A stretch of 64,000 nucleotides of DNA, from positions 675,299-739,298 of the forward strand of contig NW_019776057.1 in the NCBI RefSeq assembly GCF_001039355.2. The letters run 5' to 3'. The position numbers and the translations under genes were made by a program. Below are positions 38,801 through 52,817 of this stretch, piece by piece; position 1 is the stretch's first letter, and every line of letters starts with the position of its first letter. The DNA comes from Lingula anatina. Its lineage: Eukaryota; Brachiopoda; Lingulata; Lingulida; Lingulidae. The notes beneath the pieces were generated by a model. That model saw only the letters and a list, made by a program, of their open reading frames with translations, ran no database searches and was not told where the DNA came from.

Positions 38801-40889
38801 GAGTATAGTTTAAACAGTCATTGATGATATTTGTTATGTAAACAAAACTTGATGCAGAAATAACATTTTCAGGCTTGATGGAACTGCATGTTCTTGTTCC
38901 TTTCAGTCAATTTAAAAAAAAATGTTTTGCTCAAAAAATTATGCCTTGCCCTGTTAAGTTTAGTGTAAAGTTGGTACAAATGACATGAAAAATTGATACC
39001 AGGCATCTTATCATGAGATGAAAATATTTATATTTTTACTAAATTATAACTTTAGCTGTATGGGGACAGCCTTCTTGCTCTACAGACATTTTGGGGTCAA
39101 AAGTAAGGCTGCCAGATACCCAGGGTCCAGCCAGGAGAGTGGCAGAGAAACCTTTCCTTATTGTTACAGGTATGATGCAAAATTCCATTTGGACACCCAG
39201 AGTTTCACAGGTCACTTAATACTTACCTATACATCAGCATGCCTCTATGGCTTCTAGTTACTGGCATTGTAAGGTGTCTTACCACCAGATTGTATCTGAT
39301 CTTAGACTTATAGTTGGATTGTATTGATGTCACTTATGTTATAAGGTGCAATTTTCAAAAATATTTGAACACAGATTATTTTGATGAAAACATAAAAGTT
39401 TGGTCTTCTCAAATATTTTATTGTGATTGGATGTTTACAGTGACATAAGATACATTAAAGGAGATGCATATGATTTATGTTGTGATACTATTTGGTATGA
39501 TACATTTGACAGGAAGCCAAGCAGGCAATGAGGTTACACAACAGTTAAGACAGCTGTCAGTATACCTGGCAAATCTGTTCTTCTTGACCTCAGATACTAT
39601 GGCCCCTGTGATTAAGGATGAAGATTTAAAAGAAGAACAAGCAGGTAGGTAAAATTATTTTGTGAAATGGAAATATTGAAGGCTTTGTAACACGATCTTT
39701 AGTGACATTTATTTGCATTCATTGTCTTTGTAAGAAAGTGATGTATATGGTTTATGTGTATATATTGTTTAATGCTGTAATTTGTACACGATTTACATAT
39801 CAAGTGGTTCTTATTCAATTTTCAGAAAAGCATAATTTAATCATCATTGGAAATCCAGATGAAAATAAATTTACCAAAGAGGCAATCAGTCATGTTCCAA
39901 TTAGATTAATAGGTATGACCTGCAGTAAAATATTAAAGATTACTGAAGTCACTAGCTACATATGACATTTTGACTCTACATTTAATGATCAATTTTCACT
40001 GGAATATCTTTAGTCAAAATGACCAAATACTCTTGAGCAAAAAATAATAATATCATGCAAGCATACATGTTTAAAAATTGTTCTGATTGATCACAACAGA
40101 CTAATTCTTCCATGCATCCCCATATGAGAAAAATTTAGTTTATTTATAAAACCCTACATTTTGTTTCAGAAGATGGTCTAAAGCTTGGGAGATGTTCTTT
40201 CCCTGTAAACCAGACGGGTGCTGTCTTTCTGTCCCCTCATGCAGGCAATCACTTAGCCTTGGTTATAATGGGTACCTCATCTCAAGGTTTACTGGATGCA
40301 ATTAGTTTGGCCACACCAACTATACCACCTATGGCAAGATCACCCGTGAGTTCTCTGTTCACATATTATCTAAGAGTTATTATCAAAAAGCTATAAGCAA
40401 TACACATGTAGTTCCATTTGAACTCTCGAATAGTACAATTGGGTATTTAAGAGAGCACAGTTCAATTTTATGTTCAGTCGAATGAGATACATTACCACTT
40501 TTCGCATGTGCTATTCAAATTCACAAAGATTATTTGTCACCATGTTCTTCAAAAGAGAAAACAACACAAGGCTGAACAACATTAGCTTTGACTATTTAAA
40601 ATCCTTTGAACATTTCTAACTGACAGGGCTACAAAACTTGAAAATGATTTTTTTTTACCACACAGTAGAATTGAATGAGAGATGCAACTTAAAATGAGAG
40701 AACCGTTTTGTTGTGAAATACCACGAATGTGTCTCATCACTTGTTTCATTCCAGTTCTCAAATTTGGTCCCAGATTTTGTGTTAACTGGGAAGGATTATC
40801 AAGCCAAAGGACCAGGTGGTTACCTATGCACAGGATTCTGGGGAAACCAGTGGGAGTTCAGGCCAGAGTTAGTGTCTTGCACTTGTTAA
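32834..40889 (+). CDS. Secreted alpha/beta-hydrolase (S9/esterase-like), 15 exons
   Basis: Exons are 32834-32911, 33385-33501, 33651-34882, 35365-35495, 36164-36290, 36898-36997, 37272-37420, 37683-37944, 38126-38239, 38725-38797, 39056-39169, 39513-39644, 39826-39912, 40170-40345 and 40755-40889, all in frame, for about 1008 residues. The N-terminus MHLSWIVITFSLFLAGP is a clear signal peptide. Then come a lysine-rich linker, a helical TPR-like segment (about 85-118), a long beta-rich region, and a hydrolase domain. Its nucleophile motif is GHSMGGHG (Ser about 522); RIGAMDKTVHP supplies the acid (Asp about 607) and GKEHWWWD the histidine (about 639). The C-terminal part, with GPARRVAEKPFLIV and GYLCTGFWGNQWEF, belongs to the same little-studied family of prolyl-oligopeptidase or depolymerase-like proteins. 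The substrate is unknown. The acceptor of the exon at 37272 is weak but is fixed by frame. Confidence 0.86.
35728..35858. repeat. Long poly(T) tract in a hydrolase intron
   Basis: About 130 nearly uninterrupted T, with single C and G breaks at 35802 and 35809, lie between the exons at 35365-35495 and 36164-36290. Such a length is prone to assembly error. The poly-phenylalanine frame it creates is not a gene. Confidence 0.9.
36790..36804 (+). other. Candidate 15-nt microexon of the hydrolase gene
   Basis: A strong acceptor (TTGCCTTCCAG) and donor (GG|GTGAGTG) bracket only 15 nt, TCGTACAGTGACTGG. Inserted between the exons at 36164-36290 and 36898-36997 it keeps the frame and adds five residues, changing NLFFR-HDIA to NLFFS-RTVTG-HDIA. 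Skipping also keeps frame. It could be an alternatively used microexon or a chance pair of splice sites. Confidence 0.4.
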
Positions 40890-41475
40890 CTGATGATGAC
40901 AAGGCTGTAGCTTTGGAAATTTCTCATTTTATCCAGGTTCTGCGTGTAATTTAACTGGTGTTGACACCAAGACCAATGCTATGTAATAGAACCATTACAA
41001 GTCAGTGGGGTGCATGTGATATAAAGGTGCGGGTCTTACCATGACACGTTCATGACTTACACCATTGGAAATTTACACGTGGCACCCACATCTGCAAGAT
41101 ACACCTTGTCATGTTTTGGACATCTGCCATAGTATAAAAGTACCAGTATCTGGATATCTGGATCAAAACATTTATTGGACTACAACAACAATACCGGTAC
41201 AACAAAGGTCAGGTCAACTACGTACATGCATCTATGCAAACAGTTTTCGTGGTTGGTAATCATATGTAGCTTTAATCTTGCTAGAGGCAGTTAAGCATCA
41301 GTGTTGGAACATAAGTTGCACCTTTATGTTGCTCTTGATGGTTATGTTAATATGGTTCCTGAAGTACCTGATGCACCTTCTACTGACAAAACAATGTACA
41401 GTTTGCAAAATTCAAGATATTTTCAAGAGATACTTTCAATCTGCATTGCCCCCACCCCACCCCCCAGAGTTTTAA

Positions 41476-41481
41476 AATAAA
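41476..41481 (+). terminator. Candidate poly(A) signal of the hydrolase gene
   Basis: A canonical AATAAA lies 587 bp after the stop codon, just past a C-rich run, and is followed by T-rich sequence. Confidence 0.5.
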
Positions 41482-42516
41482 GTATTTTTTGTCAAAGAAT
41501 ACGAATAAAAGAAAAAATGTGATGTACTTGACAATTTTCAGCTAATAAGCATTTATCATCCACTATTCTACCGTGTCTCGTTGGAAAAGAATCATATAAA
41601 ATGCTAAACACTTTATATGTTTATTTAACTATCAACTTCACCTGCATAAATATGCAAACAATCAGATACAATGGTTCTCATTTAAAACTTTAACTTGATA
41701 AAACTTAAAATAAGCACTCTTTTTTTTTCATAAAATACATATTCTAATTATGTTAACTCAATAGTGATACATAATTTGTGCAAATAGTATATATATATAC
41801 TGTTTATATATATTGTTGACATGAACTGATATCAAATATCATAATAAAATATAGACTTGAGAGTTATCTCCATACTGATCAGTAATACTATTTGTTACCA
41901 ATTGTAAAAAAAATATTTTTTCCACTACATGTATATATCATTTTTTTTTAATCTTTGCTGGATCTAGTCAATTAAATAGCTAAATATAAAAATTAAATAA
42001 AAATCACCTTCACCTACTTATATTAACAAACACCCATATATTAACAAATATTAACAGAGTAATCAGAAAATGCTTCTGGTTCTTCGGTACTATATTCAAA
42101 CAAGTGTAATACAATAAAATGTTGTGCTTGTTATTTCTGATGAAGGTGTTTGGGAAAATCTGTAAAGCAAGTTGGGTTCATGCTAAAGAGTGCCTTTATG
42201 AGGACTTAAAATGTATAAACCTGAGACAAACCCAGTGACTAGACAGTAGATGTGACAGAGATCAAACTAATGCTGAACTGGCAATCATCTGCCAATGACA
42301 TCATATAAATAGCCCTGATATGGTATGAGTATAGAAGTGATGCATAGTCAATGTAAATATAATTTAGTTGAAGTCTAGGGAATGGCCTAATCTTATTTTT
42401 GTAATTTTTGAAAAAGTCTTGTTTGTGCTAACTGACTTTATAAAACAGTACAGACCATGACATAATATTTCTCAATAATTTCACACAAAATGCACAAAAC
42501 ACACCTGATAACAGCA

Positions 42517-42736
42517 CCAAGGGTGCATTCCCAGAGATTTAGATTGATCCAGAAATTTAGATTTTGATCGACCTAACTCCCTGGGCGTCCACGCTAAATT
42601 GCAGTCAGCCCAGCGCGCACCATAGTTAATTACCCCTTTACAGCTTTTAGTAGGCGGGACAGAAGCTGACAGTAACCTAGTGAGACTCCCCACAGGGATA
42701 GATCGATCTAAAATCTATGGGAATGGGGTCCAACAT
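42517..42736. mobile_element. MITE family 1, copy B, beyond the GDA 3' end
   Basis: The left end reads GGGTGCATTCCCAGAGATTT and the right end GATCGATCTAAAATCTATGG then GAATGGGGTC: inverted ends of about 30 bp with mismatches. The middle shares GATCGACCTAACTCCCTGGG and TGAGACTCCCC with copy A. It is about 220 bp long with no coding capacity. Confidence 0.72.
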
Positions 42737-42819
42737 TTAAAATTTTCTAAGTTTCATAAACACAGGTGAAAGGAATCATGGAATCCTTGGCATTGAAAGG
42801 CGTGCTCCTAGTGAATATT

Positions 42820-45800
42820 CTAAAGCACCTGTTTTCCAGCCACATAAACCTCTTGTATGTTTCTGTCATCACCTGAATTAAACAAAAAGAAGTGAACAAA
42901 TCAACACTTGTTTCACTACAAACACTGTTAAACAGTCTAATCATTAAAGGCAACTTTAAAAATAATTGTTTTCTTCATAAACATTACATAAAATTTATCA
43001 TTTCACCATAATATCTGATCATGGTATGAATCTTTAATACTTTGCTTAGAGTGAAAAGATGAATATTCTTAGTTTTAATACTAGTTTTAATAGCACTAGG
43101 GAATTCCATCCCATCCCCATCATTTTTGTATTCTTGGTCATCCTTGTAATCACACCACAATTAATAATTAATAAATAATAGATAGATAATAATTAATAGA
43201 CTTGCCTAAAAACAGAAATTTCTGTATGATATCATCAGTTGAGTCCCTCTTGAAAATGTCAACAGGCCCCTCAACAACAGTGGTGTCCACCAATAGAGCA
43301 TCGAATTCTTTTCCCACCTCAAAGTTGCCTGTCTTGTCTGACAGGCCCAAAACTGCAACAAAATATAATTTTTAATTAAATATATGAGTTAACTATAGAA
43401 TATACTTTTTTTCTTAAATGTTTGAATATAAAAATCTTTCCTACTCAAAACTAAGAAGTAACAAATATATATCGATCGACTTGTCACAAAATTTCATAAA
43501 TTACAGTAAGAAATTTGTGCTACTGTCAAGCATTTAAATGTAATCCTAATCAATCTAAACTTTAAATTTTTGCAAACCAAAGGGGATTCAGGATATGAAA
43601 CATACAGTAGGCATGGACACTTACTCTAAATCTCCCACCACCAACCCACATCTCTTCAAATGTTTTTTTTTTTTTTTTTTTAATGAAAACAGTCAGGACA
43701 AAATAATGCAAATAATGTTCTACACATGCCCCCTCCCTACTATTTCAGGCAAAATCCTGATTCTGCCCATATAATAGAGTTCAATATCAGTCAGTTTATG
43801 CGGGCTGTATTTCTTGTAACAAATGTCTGGATAATTTTAGTCAAAACAATTTTCCAAACTCAATCAGTGAGGAACTCTAAGAAAGAACTATCCATTTTCT
43901 CTAGCTAAATTAAACTTCGTTGAGCATCTGGAGACAACTTATTATGCTACAGTGGGCCTAGTCTGAACTAGTGGAGTACCTTCACTTCCCCCTAGAGTGG
44001 CCAATTTAAAAGCTTCACGGTGACTCAAGCTCTTGTAATCAGTATGCATGTCAAGGCTGATGACATTGGAGACTTGGACGGCTGTGCGTATTGCATCTAG
44101 CATGGATGGGTGGTAGCCACCAGAAACATCTGGAAAAAAATTGAGTAGGAACCAAAGTTTGAACTGACAAACATGGAAAATGAAATGCATTTCATCTGAA
44201 AAATAGTCTTATTGAGTATCTAAAGGTCGCATTGATCTATTACTATATCTGATCTAACATATTTCTTTTATTTAATTAATTACTTTCTGATTCGAATGAT
44301 TTTGAATTTCAGGTGACTGTCACGTATCATTTTCTGATTTCAATCACTTCACATGCTATACATCTGATCAAGTATAAAATGTCTGAATGGCATCTAATTA
44401 ACAATGCAATATTTTAATTCTTACCAACAATCAAACAATTTACAGAAAAAAAAACATTAACTGAAAAACATCATTTCTTACGGAGAAAACAAATTGAACA
44501 ACAATATCACATAGCATAGTACCACTGTTATACACTATGTTAGAACAATTGCATTTTTTATAAAAACCAAAAATAAACAAGCTGAACTATTGGGATAGAG
44601 CATTTCATAAGAGTGCAATCTGATCCTCATGCATGGTTCTGTGTCTAAAATCTAACATAATAAATCTTCTCTATACAGAGTACACTATTGGTCTATGCTA
44701 ATATAGAGGATGGAGTGTTACTTGTCCAACTGAAAATAATCTTTTAGAGAGCATTCAGAACAAGTTGATCCATGGACGAAGAGATCTGCAGACTAAACAT
44801 GGCTGACCCACTAAAAAGCAATGCCACCAATCCCCCGATGGTCTCCCCGCCTCCACACGCACCATTAAGCGGATTTAGTTGGAGAATCTTTTCTGAATGC
44901 ACTCCTAAAGTTTGTGGCTTAAAAAACTTTCAGTGCCAGCACTACATCATGAAAACTGCAGTTGAACTTTTTTCTACCTCAGGTAAAGAAGTCAGTTCAA
45001 AACTGAACTGCAATAATTTATACTCACTGTCTGCATTTTTTTCTGCAGGGTCATCAAGACACGAAAAGGCCAAGGCCAGTAGGTGATGCAGTCAGTCAAA
45101 ACTTTACTGCAATCATTCAGAACTTGACATTTCTGCATAACTAAGCTGCCATCTATGTATAATGTATAATGTATAACTCTATCAACTTCATTGCCCTGCT
45201 CAGTATGAGCTAGCAAACTACAGGTTATAAACTTAAAGATGCAGGGAATTTAAATTCACCCTGCTAAAAAAAAAATGACTACCTGTGCCTAGACCAAGTT
45301 TCACCCCCATGTCCAAAACTCTTCTTGCATCCATCATGCCACTACGCAGGCTGAAAAGCAAGTAGCATGCAAACAATTGATAGACTAGAGTAATTAAATG
45401 GGACTACATATCAGACATATTAATCATAGCATAATGTAAAGCTTTACTTTGGCAGTGGCAGATCCAGGGAAGGAGCAGTGACATTTTGATAGACCAAAAC
45501 ATAGTGGATCACATAACGTTACCAAGTTTTCCTCATGACTTTTTTTTCTTAGGGGGCAAAGGCACATGTAATTTATGCACTATTATAACAGTGACAGTGT
45601 TCAGTAAAGGTCTTGCTTAAGCAGAGCTGAAAGCAGAGCTGTGTACCGTGCCAGTCTGAATGACCTAACAGACACGATTTTTAAAAAAGATTAAATTCTG
45701 TTTGAGTGTCAGAGGATATTTCATTCAGAAATTCATAAAATAAATTGTACACAAAGGTTTTAGCAACTTCATTTAGTTATTTGCAAAGATAAAAAAAATC

Positions 45801-46689
45801 TGTCAGTGACACTTTTTAACCATTTTTGTAGAAATCTTTCATTGTTTACACAGACTACTGTGAAAATAAGGCCGCATTCACAACCAAAGTTGATCCGTGG
45901 ACTAACAGATCTGCAGATCAAATATGGCTGACCCACTTGAAAGCTTGACCTATTCAGTCTTTTAGGGGATTATGTGGCAGGTTTCCAAGTGGTTCAGCCA
46001 TATTTGATCTGCAGATCTGTTTAGATCAACTTGTTCTGAATGTGGCCTAAAACTGCAGCTCAGTGGAATGAAAAATACTCAGTAGTGATTGGTTTGGACC
46101 TGGTGTTATGACTGATAGCTGACGATAGGTTAATTTCTGAAATTACTACTAAGCTTCCCCATAAACAAATAAACAATTACAAACAGTATAGCAAACAATA
46201 CAAAAAAGGAAGATTATGATGAAAGAGCACATTATTCCCATGAAATTTTTATCCTTGTGAATCCCTTACCAAATTCCTGGATCTGTCAATGCTTCTGGGC
46301 ATTGCTGTATTCGTATCAGGCAAGATCAACCCCACACATACTGTATGAAATTATATATTTTATTTGAAAATTGGGTTCTAGATGCCAGTTAAAACCCTTG
46401 TATGGATTCCATTATTAGGTCAATTATTATTAATGGGTAGAAAATTAGGCAATCAGTCAAAATTATCCAGCCATTATGACTTTACCTGCATTGATACAGC
46501 AATGCTGTGACATATACCCTGTACATTGTATACAACAAGTAAATATAATGAACTAGGGAAGAGAGGGCAAAAGGACTCGGGTCTGATATCAATATTAGTA
46601 GAAAGGTCTTGTAATTGCCTAAGTGCAGTATTTCATATATCATATATATTTAAGAAGCTTGACACTCATGAACATGCCACATAATGAAT

Positions 46690-46721
<32 letters not shown>

Positions 46722-49700
46722 GCTAAGCAAACCAATCACACACAAAATTACAGATGTCATATACACAACATTATAGCATTTTATACCACTCACTCATTCA
46801 TTCATTTAGATACCATTTTATTTTTCTACTTTATTCATTTATTTATTGCTTTCCATTGGTTTACCTTGCCTTACCTGAGGTTTGAGTTTGGGCAATGTGA
46901 AATTCCTGTGCCTGTAGATTTAAAAAGTTTAAGCTCTTCATCTGACAGGTAAACTCCATGGGCCATCACCGTCTAAAAAGTCAAATAGTCTGTCAGTATC
47001 GTAACAATTTTACAGTCTTAAAATATCCTTAATTCAAGATCGACAACAATATGACAACATTATGTTTTATTTGTGTTTAGCCTATATATATATATATATA
47101 TATACCATTAGTGTTTGTTGGACTCTCTGAAATATACCCTGAAGAGCTATCAGTTTCATTTAACAGACAATTTGTTATCAACTGTTCAAGATCATCCAAC
47201 ATTTTTGGCTGCCAGCTGTCCTTAGATGGCAGTCATGCAATCACATGATTTCAAATAGCCTGTAGACCTTGATGTATCAGTTTCACTTCACAGGTGCTTT
47301 GCAGTCAACCATTCAAGGTAGTGTACTTTTAACTCCCTGCCCTAGTTTACACTGAAAGAATGATCCATGCTTTGCAGTGAACCATTGAAGCATGTCCACT
47401 TTTTAGTACTTATCATACACTGATCATGTGTTGGCAGCAAAGCCTACATTGTACATGTTGGTTCACTTGAGGGAGTAAATATAAGGCAGGTCTTGGGATC
47501 TGAAGGGTAGAAGGTAGTGAATAGTGTGTGGAGTTGTAAAAGATTCTCTGAGTCACAAACTGTTAATGAATGGATGGATGGATGAATGAAACGAATGAAT
47601 GAGAATAATTGAATGGCACAATCAAAGCTGATTTTTGACTGCTTTCACAATTTAACTATTGACTTAAGTTCTGGTCAATTTCAAATCAGGATAAACTCAA
47701 GGAAGTCTATTATAATGCACTGGCCCAAAAGATAATTAACTTTTTTCTGCTGTAATAAAAAAGGCACTATCTTTCATCATTCAAGTGCACTTTTATTGAT
47801 TCATCTTGGGTCAAAGATTTGATCCAATACTTTAAATCTTTTTATGATCTTTATTCCTTTTTTGATACCTGCCCTTTTCTATAATCAGAGTTCACCATGT
47901 CACTTGCCTTGTCAGTCAAGAGGTTACACTGATCATAAACATCTGCATAATGTTTGGACCCTGGAAACAATTCCTTCACCCATTCCACCTCATCTGTGGT
48001 CTCTGATATGTGACTCTGGGAGGAAATCAGAAAAAATATTAATACAGTAAATGAAAGTCCATAAAAAAAATTAGTAGTTTCCTTTTTATTTGTCTTATCA
48101 GCATTTTCCTTTTTATTTGTCAGTTTATCTATTCATTAATTAACATAATATTAACTTTTTTCATCATTTTTTTTTTAATATTTTCATCTTTTGTTTTTCT
48201 TCTTACCCCCTATAGCTGTTCATTTTTTCTATCTTATAAAAAATATTTAAGGTGACTAATGTAGTCACTACTTCTAGATGGCACTGGAACAAACATTAGG
48301 AATGAAAGTCAAGAAAAATATATATTAAATGAAAAATATTACATGTGCAATAATGTATGATATACTGATATCTTCTTGTACCTGTATTGGCAAATCATAC
48401 TGTTTAGCCAAATGTCCTAGATATTTGCTCAGCTCTAGGGTGCAGTTGGGGGCAAACCGTGGTGTGATCACTGGTTTTATGAGTGGATTCTGAAATACAT
48501 TATAGCAGTGTGACTACTAAAAATGATAGTTATTTCAACATACAATGGTTATCTTAAAAAGTCCCTGAAACAATTTATATTTCATTTATCTTTTGGAGTT
48601 AAAATGGCATGCATATATTACAGGAAATTTATTTTTAAAACTAAAAACAAATAGTATAAAATTTGCAGTCATTTATTACATAATTTTCTCTTATGAAACA
48701 TTAAGTTACTCACATTTTTCTTAAGAATCTTGGTTACAAATCTGAAACAAAAAATATAAATATTTATTTATAAAAATCATTCCATCAAATCTTTCTCTTT
48801 AACTTTTTGCATGATCAAAAATAAGTTACAATTTAAACAAATAAATTTAATAAATGGTCGCTGAAGATAAATGACAGTGAAAAAAAAAAACACACTTTTC
48901 TGTTTCCTCTTTGGACTCCTGCGTTGTCTCAACATAGTAATGTGGGGAATAGGCATCCATGTTGACTTTACCAATGTATGCTCTCTGACCAGCATTTTCT
49001 GTAAAATTGACATAAAATATCTTTGCATTTCCTTAAGTCCTACAAAAGAATTCTAACTTTCCTGCTTTTCTTGCTTATTTTCCTGCACTTAATTCAACTT
49101 TTACTTTAAGATATATGGATAACTGGGAGTGTCAAGAGAAGTTCAATATTCCATAAATCACCAATATTGTTGGTTTTTTTGAAACAATGTGTACAAAACA
49201 GACATAATGTAACATATGTTAGAATGCAATTTTACTGGACTTTTATTTAAAGACAGCACTGCATCTTTATACTGAAGACTTCTACAATCACGTATTTTAC
49301 ACATACTACAATAATGAATCTTTTAATGGATTCTTAGGATACATAATTTTGGAATCATTAAAAAGTAGATCTTGGTCAGCATTTTCTTTTTTGTTTCTAC
49401 TGTATAAAATGGAACAACAGGGTAGCCTGCTTTTTAATTTTCTTGCTACCACACATAGTTAAAGAATTTATGGCTTTAAAAAAATACAGTACAATTTTCC
49501 CCATTAATAAGATAACTAGTATGTTATCAGGAAAAGTCCCCTGATGAGGATGTAATTTTAAATCTTTCCTTATCACTTTGTAAGTCCAGTAAAAAGAATT
49601 TTATAAAATGATATTTTATCTCAACTGGGTATCTGATAAATCTTTGAAACTTTTAAGTATTTAAAAATAACAGCTATGTACTATGGTGGCCCCTATTGGA

Positions 49701-50201
49701 TATTACGACTTTTCGAGTTTGCGACTTTTCGAGTTTTTCGACTTTTCAACTTTTTTCTGCGGACGGCTTTTTGCTGCGGAACTTTTACACATTTGGCACA
49801 CGGAAAGCAAGCGACTTAAACAATGGAAAATTTTATTAGATATTATTTTAAAGCTGGATACACAGCAACTGACCCAGCGGGCAAATTATGTTGTCTTAAC
49901 GTTGAAACAACGTTGAACCATAACGTTGAGAAGACATTGGATAAACATTGGATTTGAAAGTTGTGTCAACCTCAGATAACAACGTTGTATCAACGTCAGA
50001 AAACAATGTTATATCAACCCCACCCAGCGGGAAATTATGTTGTTTCAACGTTGAAACAATGTTGAGCTTCAACGTTGACAACGTTGATTTGAAAATTAGA
50101 TCAACGTCAGATAACAATGTATCAGCCCCAGTTGTTGGACAACATTCTTGCATAAAAAGACATTANTGTTCATGTATATATGGGCTTACATGCGTGTTAC
50201 A

Positions 50202-50268
<67 letters not shown>

Positions 50269-52775
50269 GTCTTTTTCTCATTTTTTTTTTTTGTTAAAGC
50301 AACGAAACATATATCGCCATATTAACGGAACTTAACAACAGCAGCACTCGATAAGATAGGTTAGGTTCGGGATTGACAACAGCGAACACAGGTGTGAACG
50401 GCTTTTAAAATATTTACTCGTATGTGACACTTGACTGTTATCCTATGCAAATTTGCGAAAAAGTGTTGCAGAGATTTTAGGTCGCTGACGCGTGAGTTGC
50501 TTTATTTGACACACTACTCCACAATGGCGACTGGACACTTTTCAAAGTTGAAATTTCATAACAGACAAAGGCATTCCTGCACGGTTCATCTTTACAGTGT
50601 AATACCAAAATAAATGTTTGTAGTGCATCGCTGAGTTTCTTAAGTAAACGTTTTGGCATTCACAAAAACAGTATAAGTCACAAGAACCCTCGATAAGCAA
50701 TACAAAGCTAATCCACAAAGCGTTCATTGTGAGACGAGATTTGCCAACCCTCTTCTAGTGCCCATGACAGCGGCATGAGTGCGAAAAAACGTATGACAAG
50801 CTCCATTTATGTCAAAAATTATTTATATAGGGTAAATGTTGGAACGTTTTATTGTGGCCGTTTCAGACGTTATAGGAAACCATATTTCTCCAGCATGTAA
50901 TACTTCATTTCACACATCTAAAGAGGGTTGATATCGGACTAACGCCCTAGGGGTCACTCACAAGTTATTTTATGCATGCAAGGTCGAACCTGCAATTAAA
51001 AACATTTGGCGTCCAAGGAACACAACACAGTCAGGCTGAGGTCCTTTTATTTCGCAACATTAAAGAGAAACTAATGCCTTGTTATGTTGATCGACCTTTC
51101 CAGATTTATTCGGAAGCTCGCCCTCTCTAAAATATAATGAAGACTATTAACTTTAAGTAGGTGATAGCTTCGTCTCCGGTGCACATTTTAAATGGATGAA
51201 TCCATGATGACAGTTTTAGAGTAACAGCAAGTAAATCAACCTCATTTCCAATGTAAAACCATTTAGATAAAGAGCAATTAAGACCGTTTTCATGAATAAA
51301 CGTCGGTTATTTATTTCACAGAATTTTGCAAGAGTGATTGTGTATTGTAGCACAGACAGTCTTAACAAAAGCGTTATGAACCAGGAAAAGATTGTCAAAA
51401 GGAGGCCTAGTTACGGATATAGGCTAAGTGGGTTCTATAACGTAACCAACAGGGTTGTTTGACAATTACGAATTCAAGTTTACCAAATAACTAGGCAGGG
51501 TTTTCCTCAATGAAAGTACACCAGTTCAACAGACAGTACCAGATGTAATATGCATATACAATAAAAGTTTATTTGGTTTTTAAGTTTTGGGTTTTGAAAG
51601 CGTGTGTATTTTCATTTCTGCCAGCTCCTCTCCGAGAACATTACCTATTAAAACCTGATTTACGAGTAAATGATGGACCTCTTTCTTAACTAAGACTGCT
51701 GAACTTTACCGTATTCAATTACCTCGGAAGTGCCATTTCAATGCTATAAAGTTCCCAAAGGTTTTCCCCTCCCTCCCATAACCCGCCATGATGGATCACT
51801 GCTTTCGATTTTGACCATCAGCTACCGATCACACCTTAAGCTTTTAATGGCAACGTTATTGAAACGAACTACGAATTTTCGACAACATAATAAACACATT
51901 GTGTTGTACTTCGAATCATATTTCAAATTTCTATTGCTACTCACGACGTTTAGCTCTGTAGACATGAAAACAATTGTCTGAGAACCAAGAGTGGCAGTCG
52001 AATTTGGGAACGTACTGAGCATACTGGTACTTTACAGTTAACTTATGTTATTCTATTTTACATTGAACAAAGCAAGAACATGAATCAAGTATAAATTATA
52101 CTCCCCAGGCGTCGATTTATAAAACGGTTTTATGCGGATGCTTCGACCATTTTCTCTGCGTAATCAGTCATATGTACAGCTAAATTATGCTCAATTTTTT
52201 GCCCCCGAGTTATTAAAGTTAAGAATCCCAATTATAGCGGCTTAACGGTTGACATGTCAGCAACCTCTGAAACCGAGAACCGCTAGTTAGAATATTGCCT
52301 TGTGATATTTGTATTGATCAAATGCAGACTTTGGCTTTATTTAGTTTTAATTCACATATATAATTGATTTTTTATAATTATATAACATACACAAATGTAC
52401 AGTATACATAGTTTATAAACAGGCTTGCAGACCGTTACGACTGGGACAAGCAGTTGCAGTAAAATATATCTTAAAGCTGCTGTGACCTTTAAATTTACAC
52501 GTTTTGTATCTGGAGTGCTTTAAATTTGACAAAACAGTGCTCTTGATGGAAACGGGAATACCTAAAAATAACGCGTGTTTACTAGCACCATTAAATCAAG
52601 GTAGACAAGTGCCATTTAACGTCTTCACCGTTCACCTCAATCTTTCAGCTCCTGCGCGTTCTCGATAATTAGAAGATCAAAGAAAGTCACGTTTTTTACG
52701 ATGCCTGAAATATTTCTAGTTGACCATGGAACAAAAACTCTCTTTACGTGAAACAATGGAGCCACATCATTTAGT

Positions 52776-52817
<42 letters not shown>

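Larger units (their letters stand above)
40890..42819. other. Convergent 3' regions of the hydrolase (plus) and GDA (minus)
   Basis: No coding exon is visible. Plus-strand AATAAA at 41476-41481 is the best poly(A) signal for the hydrolase gene. The rest is AT-rich and contains one MITE (42517-42736). Confidence 0.6.

Noticed and set aside
49683-49916. Open frame across the outer transposon end
   Set aside because: Its repeated phenylalanine-aspartate-serine translation only reflects the CGACTTTTCGAG array of the terminal inverted repeat.
50521-50613. Open frame starting ATGGCGACTGGACAC in the cargo
   Set aside because: It lacks a signal peptide or a usable phase-0 donor and could not be linked to the thrombospondin exon.
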